Of a stretch of 64,000 nucleotides of DNA, positions 36,643 through 48,609 are shown piece after piece (the stretch's first letter is position 1; each line of letters opens with the position of its first letter). The position numbers were made by a program, and so were the translations under genes. The stretch spans positions 1 to 64,000 of the forward strand of contig WNNJ02000423.1 in assembly GCA_012934845.2 (NCBI GenBank), given 5' to 3'. This DNA is from Pomphorhynchus laevis (Eukaryota > Acanthocephala > Palaeacanthocephala > Echinorhynchida > Pomphorhynchidae). A model generated the notes under the pieces. The model saw nothing but the letters and a program-made list of their open reading frames with translations, was not told where the DNA came from and did no database searches.

Positions 36643-36717
36643 GGCAGCCGAAACGGCGTGTGATAGTTCATCTTACTGACGATGGCTGCCGGCTATCACA
36701 TGACCGTCTAGGAGTGA
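36643..36717 (+). ncRNA. Hammerhead-core-like motif, family B unit 1
   Basis: GGCAGCC-GAAAC, GGCGTGTGATAG, TTCATCTTA-CTGACGA, (T)GGCTGCC, CTATCACATGACC-GTC-TAGGAGTGA. Helix II is a 7-bp match (GGCAGCC/GGCTGCC). Helix III pairs GTGTGATAG with CTATCACAT. Helix I pairs TCTTA with TAGGA. Identical copies follow every 357 bp. Confidence 0.6.
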
Positions 36718-36999
36718 CGAGAGTTTGCAGACTTAAGAATATGCTCGATTCGAACACTTACTTAAATATACGGAAAGAATTGCTATTCGCAATCTCGAGC
36801 AATACCGATTCAAACGAAACTCTTATGATTATATAGAAAGAATTGATCCACTCAATCTCGGTTTCTTACAGTCAAGCATCCGAAAGTTTGATCCTCTGGT
36901 TGTTTATGATGGTCTGCATTGCAAATTATTGGATTTAAGAGCTAACGCCACCAACAATTTAAGCTAGATGTCGGAAATGCATTTTCACAATGTCACAGA

Positions 37000-37074
37000 G
37001 GCAGCCGAAACGGCGTGTGATAGTTCATCTTACTGACGATGGCTGCCGGCTATCACATGACCGTCTAGGAGTGA
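37000..37074 (+). ncRNA. Hammerhead-core-like motif, family B unit 2
   Basis: Identical to the motif in unit 1. Between neighbouring units the strands can pair in planar order: CUGANGA strand of one unit with the GAAA and GUC strands of the next. Confidence 0.6.
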
Positions 37075-37356
37075 CGAGAGTTTGCAGACTTAAGAATATG
37101 CTCGATTCGAACACTTACTTAAATATACGGAAAGAATTGCTATTCGCAATCTCGAGCAATACCGATTCAAACGAAACTCTTATGATTATATAGAAAGAAT
37201 TGATCCACTCAATCTCGGTTTCTTACAGTCAAGCATCCGAAAGTTTGATCCTCTGGTTGTTTATGATGGTCTGCATTGCAAATTATTGGATTTAAGAGCT
37301 AACGCCACCAACAATTTAAGCTAGATGTCGGAAATGCATTTTCACAATGTCACAGA

Positions 37357-37431
37357 GGCAGCCGAAACGGCGTGTGATAGTTCATCTTACTGACGATGGC
37401 TGCCGGCTATCACATGACCGTCTAGGAGTGA
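37357..37431 (+). ncRNA. Hammerhead-core-like motif, family B unit 3
   Basis: Identical copy of the family B motif. Confidence 0.6.
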
Positions 37432-37713
37432 CGAGAGTTTGCAGACTTAAGAATATGCTCGATTCGAACACTTACTTAAATATACGGAAAGAATTGCTAT
37501 TCGCAATCTCGAGCAATACCGATTCAAACGAAACTCTTATGATTATATAGAAAGAATTGATCCACTCAATCTCGGTTTCTTACAGTCAAGCATCCGAAAG
37601 TTTGATCCTCTGGTTGTTTATGATGGTCTGCATTGCAAATTATTGGATTTAAGAGCTAACGCCACCAACAATTTAAGCTAGATGTCGGAAATGCATTTTC
37701 ACAATGTCACAGA

Positions 37714-37788
37714 GGCAGCCGAAACGGCGTGTGATAGTTCATCTTACTGACGATGGCTGCCGGCTATCACATGACCGTCTAGGAGTGA
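37714..37788 (+). ncRNA. Hammerhead-core-like motif, family B unit 4
   Basis: Identical copy of the family B motif. Confidence 0.6.
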
Positions 37789-38070
37789 CGAGAGTTTGCA
37801 GACTTAAGAATATGCTCGATTCGAACACTTACTTAAATATACGGAAAGAATTGCTATTCGCAATCTCGAGCAATACCGATTCAAACGAAACTCTTATGAT
37901 TATATAGAAAGAATTGATCCACTCAATCTCGGTTTCTTACAGTCAAGCATCCGAAAGTTTGATCCTCTGGTTGTTTATGATGGTCTGCATTGCAAATTAT
38001 TGGATTTAAGAGCTAACGCCACCAACAATTTAAGCTAGATGTCGGAAATGCATTTTCACAATGTCACAGA

Positions 38071-38145
38071 GGCAGCCGAAACGGCGTGTGATAGTTCATC
38101 TTACTGACGATGGCTGCCGGCTATCACATGACCGTCTAGGAGTGA
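38071..38145 (+). ncRNA. Hammerhead-core-like motif, family B unit 5
   Basis: Identical copy of the family B motif. Confidence 0.6.
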
Positions 38146-38427
38146 CGAGAGTTTGCAGACTTAAGAATATGCTCGATTCGAACACTTACTTAAATATACG
38201 GAAAGAATTGCTATTCGCAATCTCGAGCAATACCGATTCAAACGAAACTCTTATGATTATATAGAAAGAATTGATCCACTCAATCTCGGTTTCTTACAGT
38301 CAAGCATCCGAAAGTTTGATCCTCTGGTTGTTTATGATGGTCTGCATTGCAAATTATTGGTTTTAAGAGCTAACGCCACCAACAATTTAAGCTAGATGTC
38401 GGAAATGCATTTTCACAATGTCACAGA

Positions 38428-38502
38428 GGCAGCCGAAACGGCGTGTGATAGTTCATCTTACTGACGATGGCTGCCGGCTATCACATGACCGTCTAGGAGT
38501 GA
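38428..38502 (+). ncRNA. Hammerhead-core-like motif, family B unit 6
   Basis: Identical copy. The unit is cut by the TA tract shortly after. Confidence 0.6.
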
Positions 38503-38547
38503 CGAGAGTTTGCAGACTTAAGAATATGCTCGATTCGAACACTTACT

Positions 38548-38548
<1 letters not shown>

Positions 38549-38619
<71 letters not shown>
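38549..38619. repeat. (TA)n microsatellite
   Basis: TA tract joining the 357-bp array to the inverted-repeat element. Confidence 0.97.
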
Positions 38620-38622
<3 letters not shown>

Positions 38623-38626
38623 TTGG

Positions 38627-40174
<1,548 letters not shown>

Positions 40175-40303
40175 TCACGTGAAGATGGCATCCCTATCTT
40201 CACTCGACTCCTCATCTCCCTTAACCGTTTCTTTGGTACCGTAATGTTCGTCAAAGCTCATAATTCGCCTCGCCAGGTCCTGAATTTCAGATTTGTACCG
40301 CTG
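40175..40303 (-). CDS. Candidate terminal exon, acidic C-terminus of an unknown protein
   Basis: After a minus-strand acceptor (ATCATAG) the frame is open for 42 codons and ends in TGA: QRYKSEIQDLARRI, then SFDEHYGTKETV, GDEESSEDRD, AIFT. The first part looks helical or coiled-coil, the end is acidic. Base composition is much less AT-rich than the surroundings, as expected for a real exon. It opposes the micro-exon array in strand, so it would belong to another gene. Not recognised. Confidence 0.5.
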   Translation of the reverse strand, partial: QRYKSEIQDLARRIMSFDEHYGTKETVKGDEESSEDRDAIFT

Positions 40304-40611
40304 CTATGATTTTCATAATAAAATCATTTTACATAAATGAAAATATATATCATTTACATGTAAATGAACACGCTCTATTGTTAGGCCATGAAATAGCTGT
40401 CGAGACCTGACAAATGTATAATCTGTCGATAAATTTATAAAATAATATTATTTTAGTTTTATTATATAATAAAAGTTTATTTATATTGCTTTAAAATTGT
40501 AATTTTATAAAAGTCATTCAATACGTTGTGCTGATAAGAATTTTAAGTCAAAGAACAATTTATTTTCTTGTTTTGTTTAATTCATAAACGAACGATAATT
40601 TATTTGATTAG

Positions 40612-40677
40612 AGAGTTTCGTGATAATGTGACCTGGTTGAAGAAGGCATCTCACGAATTTGTTAATGGTTATGTCCA
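40612..40677 (+). CDS. Candidate micro-exon E14 (66 nt, phase 2-2)
   Basis: Acceptor TGATTAG, donor GTAAGTATC. The open frame starts EFRDNVTWLKK and ends HEFVNGYV. E-type ends but a diverged middle. Confidence 0.6.
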
Positions 40678-41130
40678 GTAAGTATCCGTAAATTTATTTT
40701 ATTTCTTATGTGAAATCTGTTTTGTCAGATTTTGAAAAAGAATAGTATTTGCCAAAATCAGTAGTCGTTTATTATCGCAAAGGCATAATTTACAAATAAT
40801 ATTGACACATTCTTCCTTTCATTACTGCAATAATATTTTTTCTAAAATCAATTAAATAGTTTGGATTTTAAATAATAATATTTTGCACAATTTTATTACT
40901 TTGTATGTTGTATCAACAACTTCAAAAGAAAAATACAGCTACTTAAAATATGATTGTATTCATTTATTTTAAAATAAGAACGTCGAATGCATTTTCGACA
41001 AAAAACCAAACTATAAACAAAAGAATATTAAGAACATTAGGAACAAATTTTTAAATTTAAATTTAAAAGTTTATATTTTTACTTATAATTTATTATTTTT
41101 CAAAGTGTTATTTTTAATATTTGTGTTTAG

Positions 41131-41196
41131 TACAACAACAGATATGATTTCTAAATCAAATGTGTCCTTATATTTTTTCTGTTGCTTACCGAATAT
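41131..41196 (+). CDS. Candidate micro-exon E15 (66 nt, phase 2-2)
   Basis: Acceptor GTGTTTAG, donor GTAAGTGCT. The open frame starts TTTDMISKSNVS and ends FFCCLPN, including two adjacent Cys. It differs from E13 at about 24 of 66 positions although the following ~660 bp of intron are nearly identical. Confidence 0.65.
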
Positions 41197-41870
41197 GTAA
41201 GTGCTAGAACGTTTTTATCAACAATTTTTGCATTAATATATATACATATTTGCTTTATGTGAAAACATTTCTTTATAATTCAGTAATCATTCGTTTGTTT
41301 TGGTAAATGCGAGCGTGTTTTATTGAATTTAATTGAATTGTCTTATTATCAAAACTTATCTCAAATTTAAAGCAATAGTTTGATTTATTAACATTAATAT
41401 TTTTACTTAAAATTTATTTTTAAATTATATACATGCATTACAATAATTTTTAAATACAAACTTTATTCGTCTTTAGCAATATTTATTCTTTTTCATGTAA
41501 TATTATGACTTATTTTCTCTGATAAAATTTGATAATCTATTATCTTATTATTATATAAAGCATATTGTTTATTATCCATCCATAAAAATTTTCCGTTAAT
41601 GCTTTTAAATTTATTCTTTATATTATTGTGTTGATTTATTTATTTTACTATTTTCTGCTTGATGTTATTTTTATAGTAGCCTAGTTTAAAATATGCATCT
41701 ATTAAATTATTTAAATGATTTTGAAGAAAGCCAATATCATTACATATTGTTGCAATTTTTATATTTCATTATTTAATGTATTATATTTTATATTATATAG
41801 TATGCATGAATGCTCATTCAAAACATACTTTATTGTAAATTTAAATATGCCATATTTACGAAATAAATTA
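41185..41870 (+). repeat. Segmental duplication D3, right copy
   Basis: Partner of 33833-34507, with a few small indels. Confidence 0.92.
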
Positions 41871-42530
41871 TTGTTAAAAATAAATATTGTGTTGATAATT
41901 ATTTAATAATTATTAATAATTTTAATAATTATAAATTTTAACAATTAATATTTCATTCGTTTTCTGTATCCAACATTCTAAACTGTTTTCGTGTAAATAC
42001 CGTTTTTCTTTATACATGCAAAGAAAATGCGGGAATTATGTTAATAATTTCAATCGTTTGTACCGAAATAAATGATTTTTTTGGGAGCTAGAGCATCACC
42101 ACTATTCGTTTAAATGAGTTTCTAGCAAATGAATAATGAATCAAAATTACAAATATTACTTTTTAAAATTATCAAATCAGTTAACTGAGTCTACATATTT
42201 AATAGACTTATAAAATTATAAAATAATAATGTAGATGAAATTTATAAGGGCACTGTGTTTTCCGACTTGGCCAAATGAAAGAAATTAAATAAAACATTAT
42301 GCAAATACGTCATTTGAAATAATATCAATCTTTGATAGTCCAACGCTAGTCCCCAACAGGCGAAAAGAAATTTAGCAGGTTTATCTAGTTAGGCGTAAAC
42401 TTAAAATAATAATGCTAAATCCAAATTTAATAATTTAATAATAAATAATTATAAATATAAAACAATTGCTATATAAGATTTTATATAATTTATATCAAAT
42501 AAAAATTAAAAATTGTAATTTTAAATAAAT

Positions 42531-42780
42531 CAAATCAGCTAACTGAGTCTACGTATTTAATATAATTATAAACTAAACAAAACATAATAATGCTAAATCA
42601 AAATTTAATAATTAAATAATAAAATAAATAATTGTTATAAGATTTTCTATAATTTAAATCAAGTTAAAAAATAAAATTTAAAATAAACGTCATTTTTATG
42701 AATTGACTAATAAATAACAGACGTTGTATCAGAATAAGGATTAGAGGTCATCAGGAGGAACTGCTCTGCTATCAGGTTTC
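42531..42780. repeat. Dispersed non-coding repeat (copy 1)
   Basis: Begins AATCAGCTAACTGAGTCTACG and ends near ATCAGAATAAGGATTAGAGGTC. The same start and end occur at 63222-63680. Shorter relatives of the start lie near 42176 and 46578. Probably a short non-autonomous mobile element. Confidence 0.65.
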
Positions 42781-43345
42781 AGCCCCTAACTCCTCTACCC
42801 AACATTGATTAAATTTGATTATCCACTATATTATTCTAATACAAAGTGTATTATTTATTATCCATTCATAAAAATTTTCCGCTTATGATTTGTAGCGTCC
42901 TGCTGTATCAAGAATAAGATGAATACCTGTGAGGATAATATCGTGCCACGACCAGAAGAATAACTATAATGTATTATATAATGTATTAAATAATTATTAT
43001 CATTATTATAATGCATTGTAATATATTGTATTATAATGTATTGTATAATGTATTCTAATTATATATATTTACTCTATAATGTTTTTTCTGCTGTTTTCTT
43101 TGTTCTAATAATATTTTAAAACGGATTGGCATTATATTATTTTCAACCTTTAAGTGGTTTAGTAAAATTACAAAAATATCTAAATATTCATTTTATTTAG
43201 ATAAATTACATTTCTAATTTATGAGGTTTTATATTTTGTCTGAATTTAATGATGAATATATTCTTAATATAAATAAATATTTAATAATAATTATTACAAT
43301 AATTAATAATTTAATTATTTACAAATTTATCTAATTTAATTTTAG

Positions 43346-43387
43346 GATGAATAGATCAAAGAATGTTCGGATTGAATCTTATAATCC
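43346..43387 (+). CDS. Candidate short micro-exon E16 (42 nt, phase 2-2)
   Basis: Acceptor ATTTTAG, donor GTAAGAATT. Open frame MNRSKNVRIESYN. Length is a multiple of three and the phase fits, but there is no clear similarity to the others. Confidence 0.35.
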
Positions 43388-43849
43388 GTAAGAATTCTAA
43401 AGGTAATAAGATAAAATCTATATTTTTACAACCATAATAATATGGTTTAAATATAGTTTATCTGTAAATTTATCAGATTTATATATGGTATTTAATTGTT
43501 TACACCAAGTTAATAAAACTGCTCGCGATTACTGGGAATTTTGTAATTTGTACAAAAATGTGTCGTTATTGATACGACCAAGCCTAACTAGAATTTATCC
43601 TGCTACGGATGATTAGTTATAGCATTTTACGTTCCGTAATGTCTAGGGTAAACATTTAAAGAAGAAATTTATTAATTAAATATTAAAAATACACTGTTCC
43701 AAATGTCACCTAATGAGTAACAATTATTAACAATCATCTTCAGAAAATTACATTCAGTAATTTTCTGAAGATGCTAACAGAAGTAGTTACTGAAATATCA
43801 AAAACAATTTCTTCTTTCCTTTGATCCAGCTCCAATAATTATATACGAA

Positions 43850-45010
43850 TTTTTACTGATATAACGGAGCATTACTATTGAAGATACAACGAAATTATCT
43901 TGATGTAATATGGCATCCTTGTTGTTGGACTGGTCGCACTTTAATCCAGTTAAACGCTTCCTTTAATACATAAAAACGTAGGTAAGTCTCATTGTTCTCT
44001 GTACCGAATTCGTTTATCTCAATTAGCTTATCAATGCGATGTTTATTGCTCATATCTCTAATGGTGATCGATATTATCATCTGCTAAGTGTGTCTTTGAA
44101 TTGGATCCAAAGTATCTTCGTATTCCTTGCAGAGCATTTTAGAGGCCATATATTGATGTTCTGCTTATCCTATCGGATCCATAATTCCAAGACCGACATT
44201 CGTGGTGGAAGAGTATAAATATATTTGAGGATCGATTAAGTGGGGGTAATTAAATGTTTCAGACGCAAATCACTCAAAATTACTTTAATCTAGTGATTTA
44301 AATTAGGTGAACACGCTGTTGTGCTTAAAAGGTGAGCCAATTGGTGCTGAAGGCATTAGCATAAGCCTCAGATGTCCAGTGAGCATCACCGTCTAAGATA
44401 GTGCTCAAATTTAAGATGATGATCTGCCATCTTTCTAAAGAGCCCATTACTTAAAGGAGCCCATCAGGTAAAGCGCTGATAAGTGGAAAGATATTCTATG
44501 TAATTTCGGGCAAGCATCAAAGCGATTAGTTATGAGTACAAAATAATTTGCTATACAATTAGCAACTACAAATGTTAATCCCAAGTCACTAGATGCTTTT
44601 TCAAGAAGTAATTCCATTAAATAAAAACCCAAGAATTCGGCTTATAGTCATATGAGACGTTTCTAGGCGTAGTGTTTGCTAAGTTATTGCAAGTCTCCTA
44701 AGTAAGGATCTTCAAATGTTTTCCGAATATCAACAATTATGTATTTGACTACGATGTGTTGTTGAAGTAGCAGTTCATTACATCAGACAAGAATTTCAAT
44801 CATGTTACTGAAATTGCATTCTACAAATTGATGCTACTAATGCCTTCAATTGCGTAAATAGACACTTTGCACTATTAATCACTGAGAGGGCAAGTCAATC
44901 GATGAAAATGACTCTTAGTAACATCTATGCAAATTCTTCAAATTATGGGTTGGGGGTTCAATACTTTGTTCATGTGGGGGATTCACACAAGGTGATTTAC
45001 TTGGTACTGT
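43850..45010. pseudogene. RLE-type retroelement copy 2, with 5' inversion
   Basis: Minus strand, 44230 down to 43850: GLGIMDPIG, AEHQYMASKML, then AFNWIKVRPVQQQG...ITSR, aligning with WLSAKPIKRMGYYLSRR of copy 1. Plus strand, 44440 to 45010: KWKDILCNFGQASKRL, then LQIDATNAFNCVNRHFALL and GGFTQGDLLGT, aligning with the RT blocks LQLDASNTFNNVN and FTQGDPLSM. The 3' part is on one strand and the upstream RT part is inverted next to it. This is the classic twin-priming product of target-primed reverse transcription. Heavily decayed. Confidence 0.65.
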
Positions 45011-46080
45011 TGAGGATTTGAATAAAGATTGGTAAATGTTGCTTTTGTCACGATCTGATTCGACTAGAGAAAAACCAAAGCAACATAGACGGAGAATGAT
45101 ACAGAGAATATCGATATATAATTGATCAAAGATATCAAAGAGCAGATAAGATTTATGAAGAATGGAGCTAGCGTGGAAAAGACAAAGACGAAAAGTATGT
45201 TCAAATGCGAGATCGACTAGCAAAGAAGACTGGAGGAGAGACGGGACGCCATCGGATTTTTGGCCTCGTGCAAACGATGTGAAAATTTACTTTGATTTGA
45301 TGGATTGATAAGGATGACTCACCGTTAGTTTCACGATGATGTTTCTTAATGTGAGCTATATTGAGCTAAGCAATATCAGAAAGAGAGCGGTCAGGAAAAA
45401 TACGACAAATAGATGAAGTGGTAAGCAGTTTAAAACGTTGGGAGAGTACCAATAAGGCACGTGAACTATATCGGAAAACGAATTTTAGGAGTCGAGGACT
45501 CAGATGATTGAATTTAGTGGGTTTGTTTAAACAAATAAAAGATACATGAGCGATATTATTGAATAAGGATGAATTATCATAATAAGAATTGTTGTTAGAA
45601 TAGACCTGAAAGCAGATACATCATAATCGAGGCGAGATTGTTGAGAAGCAGATTCGGGAAGCTTTAAGTTAGATATGATAATGCATTGATCGCGCGAAGG
45701 AAAACGATTACGTAGAAGTGGTCGATGGACAGACCTGGTAGGAGTAGAAGCAGGCATGCAGGTAAATGTGGGAATGACAGGGGTGCTCGATAAAGATTAA
45801 AGATAAGTTGGAGCATGCGTGACAGAAGTGGAGTGTTAAATCAGTTAATCGGAGATGTTACTCGAAATGATTTTGATGGAAGGATGTAAATTATTGAGAA
45901 GTGATACGGGGAGATAGAGTAAGGAGTACGTGAAAAGAAGAAAAAAGTATGAAAGGTATTTAAATGGTGGGAGGGATATGAAAGTAGAGGTACGAGAAGA
46001 AAAGCTTAACAGTTTGCATTGCTACGATGATGAAGATGAATGAAAGTTTTATCCGTGGTGGAACGAGGAGTGTGCCTGAA
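45011..46080 (-). pseudogene. Decayed LINE endonuclease region
   Basis: On the minus strand the stretch PACLLLLLPGLSIDHFYVIVF (several frames, about 45680-45770) aligns with FAACFSLYISDPSLVDHFLVT of the fragment at 57.9-58.3 kb, the C-terminal DH motif of an AP-endonuclease. The rest is pyrimidine-rich, frame-broken sequence of the same type. Confidence 0.4.
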
Positions 46081-46359
46081 AGTAGGCTGTCGTGTGTGAC
46101 ACAAAATTGGTTGAGCAGGATAGCTGTAAAAATTTTACTGATGAACAAAAACCACATGTAAGCACCGAGCGATCAGATTTTTTAAATCGAACAAAAGTCA
46201 ATACGTCACAGTCTTTTCAATCCTATCAAACTTCAAAAAATGTACAACGAGCGTTGTATTTCGATGTGGAAGATGTGTGATCAGGAACAGGGATTCGAGA
46301 TCGAGCTTTTCTTGCCATGATCTTTTATCGAGAGATTAAGCTCAATTCGCTCGAGTATC

Positions 46360-46490
46360 AAGCGAGACTGACAGAAAAAAATCTAGAGCTGACAAGAAAA
46401 ATCTAGAACTGGCAGGAAAAATCTGGAACTGACAGAAAAAGTTTAGAACTGACAAGAAAAATTTAAAACTGAAGGGAAAATCTGGAATTT
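46360..46490. repeat. ~21-bp minisatellite
   Basis: Degenerate units of the form GAACTGACAAGAAAAATCTA repeated about six times. An upstream plus-strand frame (ending LEYQARLTEKNLELTRK) runs into it; not recognised. Confidence 0.8.
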
Positions 46491-46569
46491 ATTTAATTAT
46501 TTATTTCCAAGACAACTTTAATAAAGTAGGAGAATAGATTCTCGTAATTTGAATATCAAGGGTGGATAA

Positions 46570-47300
46570 GAGATTTTACATCAGATCAGCTAAGTGAGTC
46601 TACTTATTTTGTATTATTTATAAATTAAAAAGATTAAAGCACGGTCAAAAACTCTAGCACAGATGCTAAAATACACCACTCCACATTTAGTGGCTATATG
46701 AACACAACTAATGGTGAAGTTGTAAATACGAAATAATTATCTTTTACTATTTTAATATTACACACAAACAGGAAAGTATAAACCTATATGCTATATTACA
46801 ACCTTCGTCGCGAGGCTTAAACGGGAACGCCCCATGGTAGGCTAAAGCTTAGCCCGCCATTGGGTGTTTCGACCTTTGTCTACTCATCACAACAGGTTGA
46901 TCTTATTAGTGTGGCCCTGTAGCTACACAACTTTCACAGTACTTGATCCTCAGTAAACCTCTAAAAGGAAATCACTAAGCGTACGTTCCTCCACCGGTGA
47001 CCAGCCTTACATCTATAATGGTTTTCGAATACAGTAGTTTCACAGGACAAAATATGTGTGATATTTCCTTCATTCATCAGTTGCTAAGGCTTTTGAGCAA
47101 GCAACTCACACTTGTTCAACTGTAGCCAAAGCTTAAACATATGCTCTGATTCAGAAATACGCCACTCTACATATAGTTGTTATATGAATACATCTAATAG
47201 TGACGTTGTTTTATTTATGTGTATTTATCTTTTATATATTGTTTTTAATTTATTAAAAGTAGATAAATAATAAATTAAGTGCCTGTTTATTTTTATTTGT
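46570..47300. other. Non-coding sequence with diverged duplicate segments
   Basis: A segment near 46640-46740 (CACTCCACATTTAGTGGCTATATGAACACA) recurs diverged at 47160-47215. On the minus strand, 46870-46900 contains TGATGAG..GAC-AAAG-GTC-GAAAC, a decayed hammerhead-like core lacking the initial CU. No gene. Confidence 0.35.
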
Positions 47301-47307
47301 CTTTTAG

Positions 47308-47455
47308 TCGAAGTTTCGTCCAGTGCTTTAAAGAAAACGTATACGATTTATTATGCTCTGGATACATAACTTATTGCTGCTTAAATAAAAACCTAAACTG
47401 CATTGTTTGTCTTTGGACTGTAAATAATTTATCACAAATATCAAATATTCTGTAG
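47308..47455 (+). CDS. Possible Cys-rich terminal exon (weak)
   Basis: A pyrimidine-rich acceptor (TTTGTCTTTTAG) is followed by an open frame in the same entry phase as the micro-exons: RSFVQCFKENVYDLLCSGY, then CCLNKN, CIVCLW, ending in TAG, with AATAAA about 25 bp later. Six Cys in 48 codons. It could be the last exon of the micro-exon gene, 4 kb after E16, but no homology supports this. Confidence 0.25.
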
Positions 47456-48609
47456 CTTAGGAAATTTCAAAAGTGAAAAATAAATAATTAATAAAAATTA
47501 AATAATTTATTTAATTAAATAAATAATATATATTCTTGTCACGTAACTCTCTATCATAATCAGCTGAATGCTGTTAAAGTAAAGAATTTTACTTTTATAC
47601 CAGAAGTTAAAATCGGTTTTCCCAACTATAATATGTTAGTACGAAAAACTTTCTGTTTATGAATGCAAAGAGGTGAACCTATTGGTGATTTTAAATTTTT
47701 GCTCTTAAAATGGTTTGACAGCGATGGTTTACAGGTCACTTCAGACAGAATTAAAAATGTGTGAGATTCATTAAGAGTGTTTTAAATCTAAATTCCCAGA
47801 ATTATTTTAACAACAATCGAACAGATTTTATCCATTTGAAAAAGTATAGAATGCAGAACATTTTTGCAACAAGAAGGAACTAGTTAACTAATTTTTGTGC
47901 AATGTCATAGCCAGTTGGTATTCATATATATTACTAATTTTTTTTAATAATATATAATTTATTTACAGTATAATAATATTAAAATTGTCTTAACTAAATT
48001 GTAAAATCTTGATTTTTGTTATAGCCCATAAAATCCTTAGACGGCTTCACTTCTCCCCTATTGTATGTGAAACGTTCGTGTGGAACGAGGGGCTGGTAAA
48101 CAATTTGATACCGCTCTGACAATGGATAATACTAATTTTGTTTTAAGTTTCGACAGTTCTAGGTTGTAGTCGGAATGTTTGAGTGTGACTATCTTTGTTG
48201 AAATTCTTTGAAAAATACTCCATGCGCTCTCACCTATTCGCCAGAAGTAGAAAATACCAATGGGGAGAAATAACCGTTTTCCACAGATCGTATCCTTTCC
48301 AAGTACTTTTTGTTCTTTTTTCATTATACTCGAAAGCTTTCTGTGGTACTATCGTATTGTAAGATTCGGCAAATATCGAAAATATTGTGACATCGAAAAA
48401 TGCCCGCTCGAATCTTTCACTTCCAAGTCCAATTCAAACTATATCAAGTCTTGCTTCGTCATCCTTTGCGGTTAAGCTTTTCTCAAAGTTTATAGATTGT
48501 GGTATTCTAGACAGATTTGGTTTGGTCTCTACGCATGATCAGCACTTTCGTAGCGAGGTTGCGAATATGTCGCGTACATTGCCGTATCGCAAGGAAAGCA
48601 AGCCTTCTC

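Larger units (their letters stand above)
36374..38550 (+). repeat. 357-bp tandem array, ~6.1 near-identical units, ribozyme-like family B
   Basis: Exact 357-bp period from CTTAAGAATATGCTCG. The only difference I notice is TTGGTTTTAAG in the first and last units against TTGGATTTAAG in the middle ones. The right end runs into (TA)n. Every unit carries a hammerhead-core-like segment homologous to family A, though the rest differs. A 67-codon frame repeats in each unit, but it overlaps the ribozyme core and is not considered a gene. Such homogeneity means recent amplification or an assembly-duplicated repeat. Confidence 0.93.

Noticed and set aside
36643-36717. HDV-like double-pseudoknot reading of the repeat core (7-bp P1-like GGCAGCC/GGCTGCC)
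   Set aside because: No P4 and no catalytic-C junction are seen, and the boxes conserved between families are exactly the hammerhead ones (GAAA, CUGANGA, UC). Kept only as an alternative to test.
36633-38264. Five identical 67-codon frames, and the start of a sixth, repeated every 357 bp
   Set aside because: They repeat because the DNA repeats, overlap the ribozyme-like core, show no homology and contain no codon-level constraint.
36374-38550. CRISPR-like direct repeats
   Set aside because: The whole 357-bp unit is repeated with no variable spacers, in a eukaryotic context. It is a tandem array.
48058-48324. 88-codon minus-strand frame upstream of a PLE fossil
   Set aside because: No recognisable motif; the plus strand next to it carries the decayed PLE, so it is probably a chance frame.
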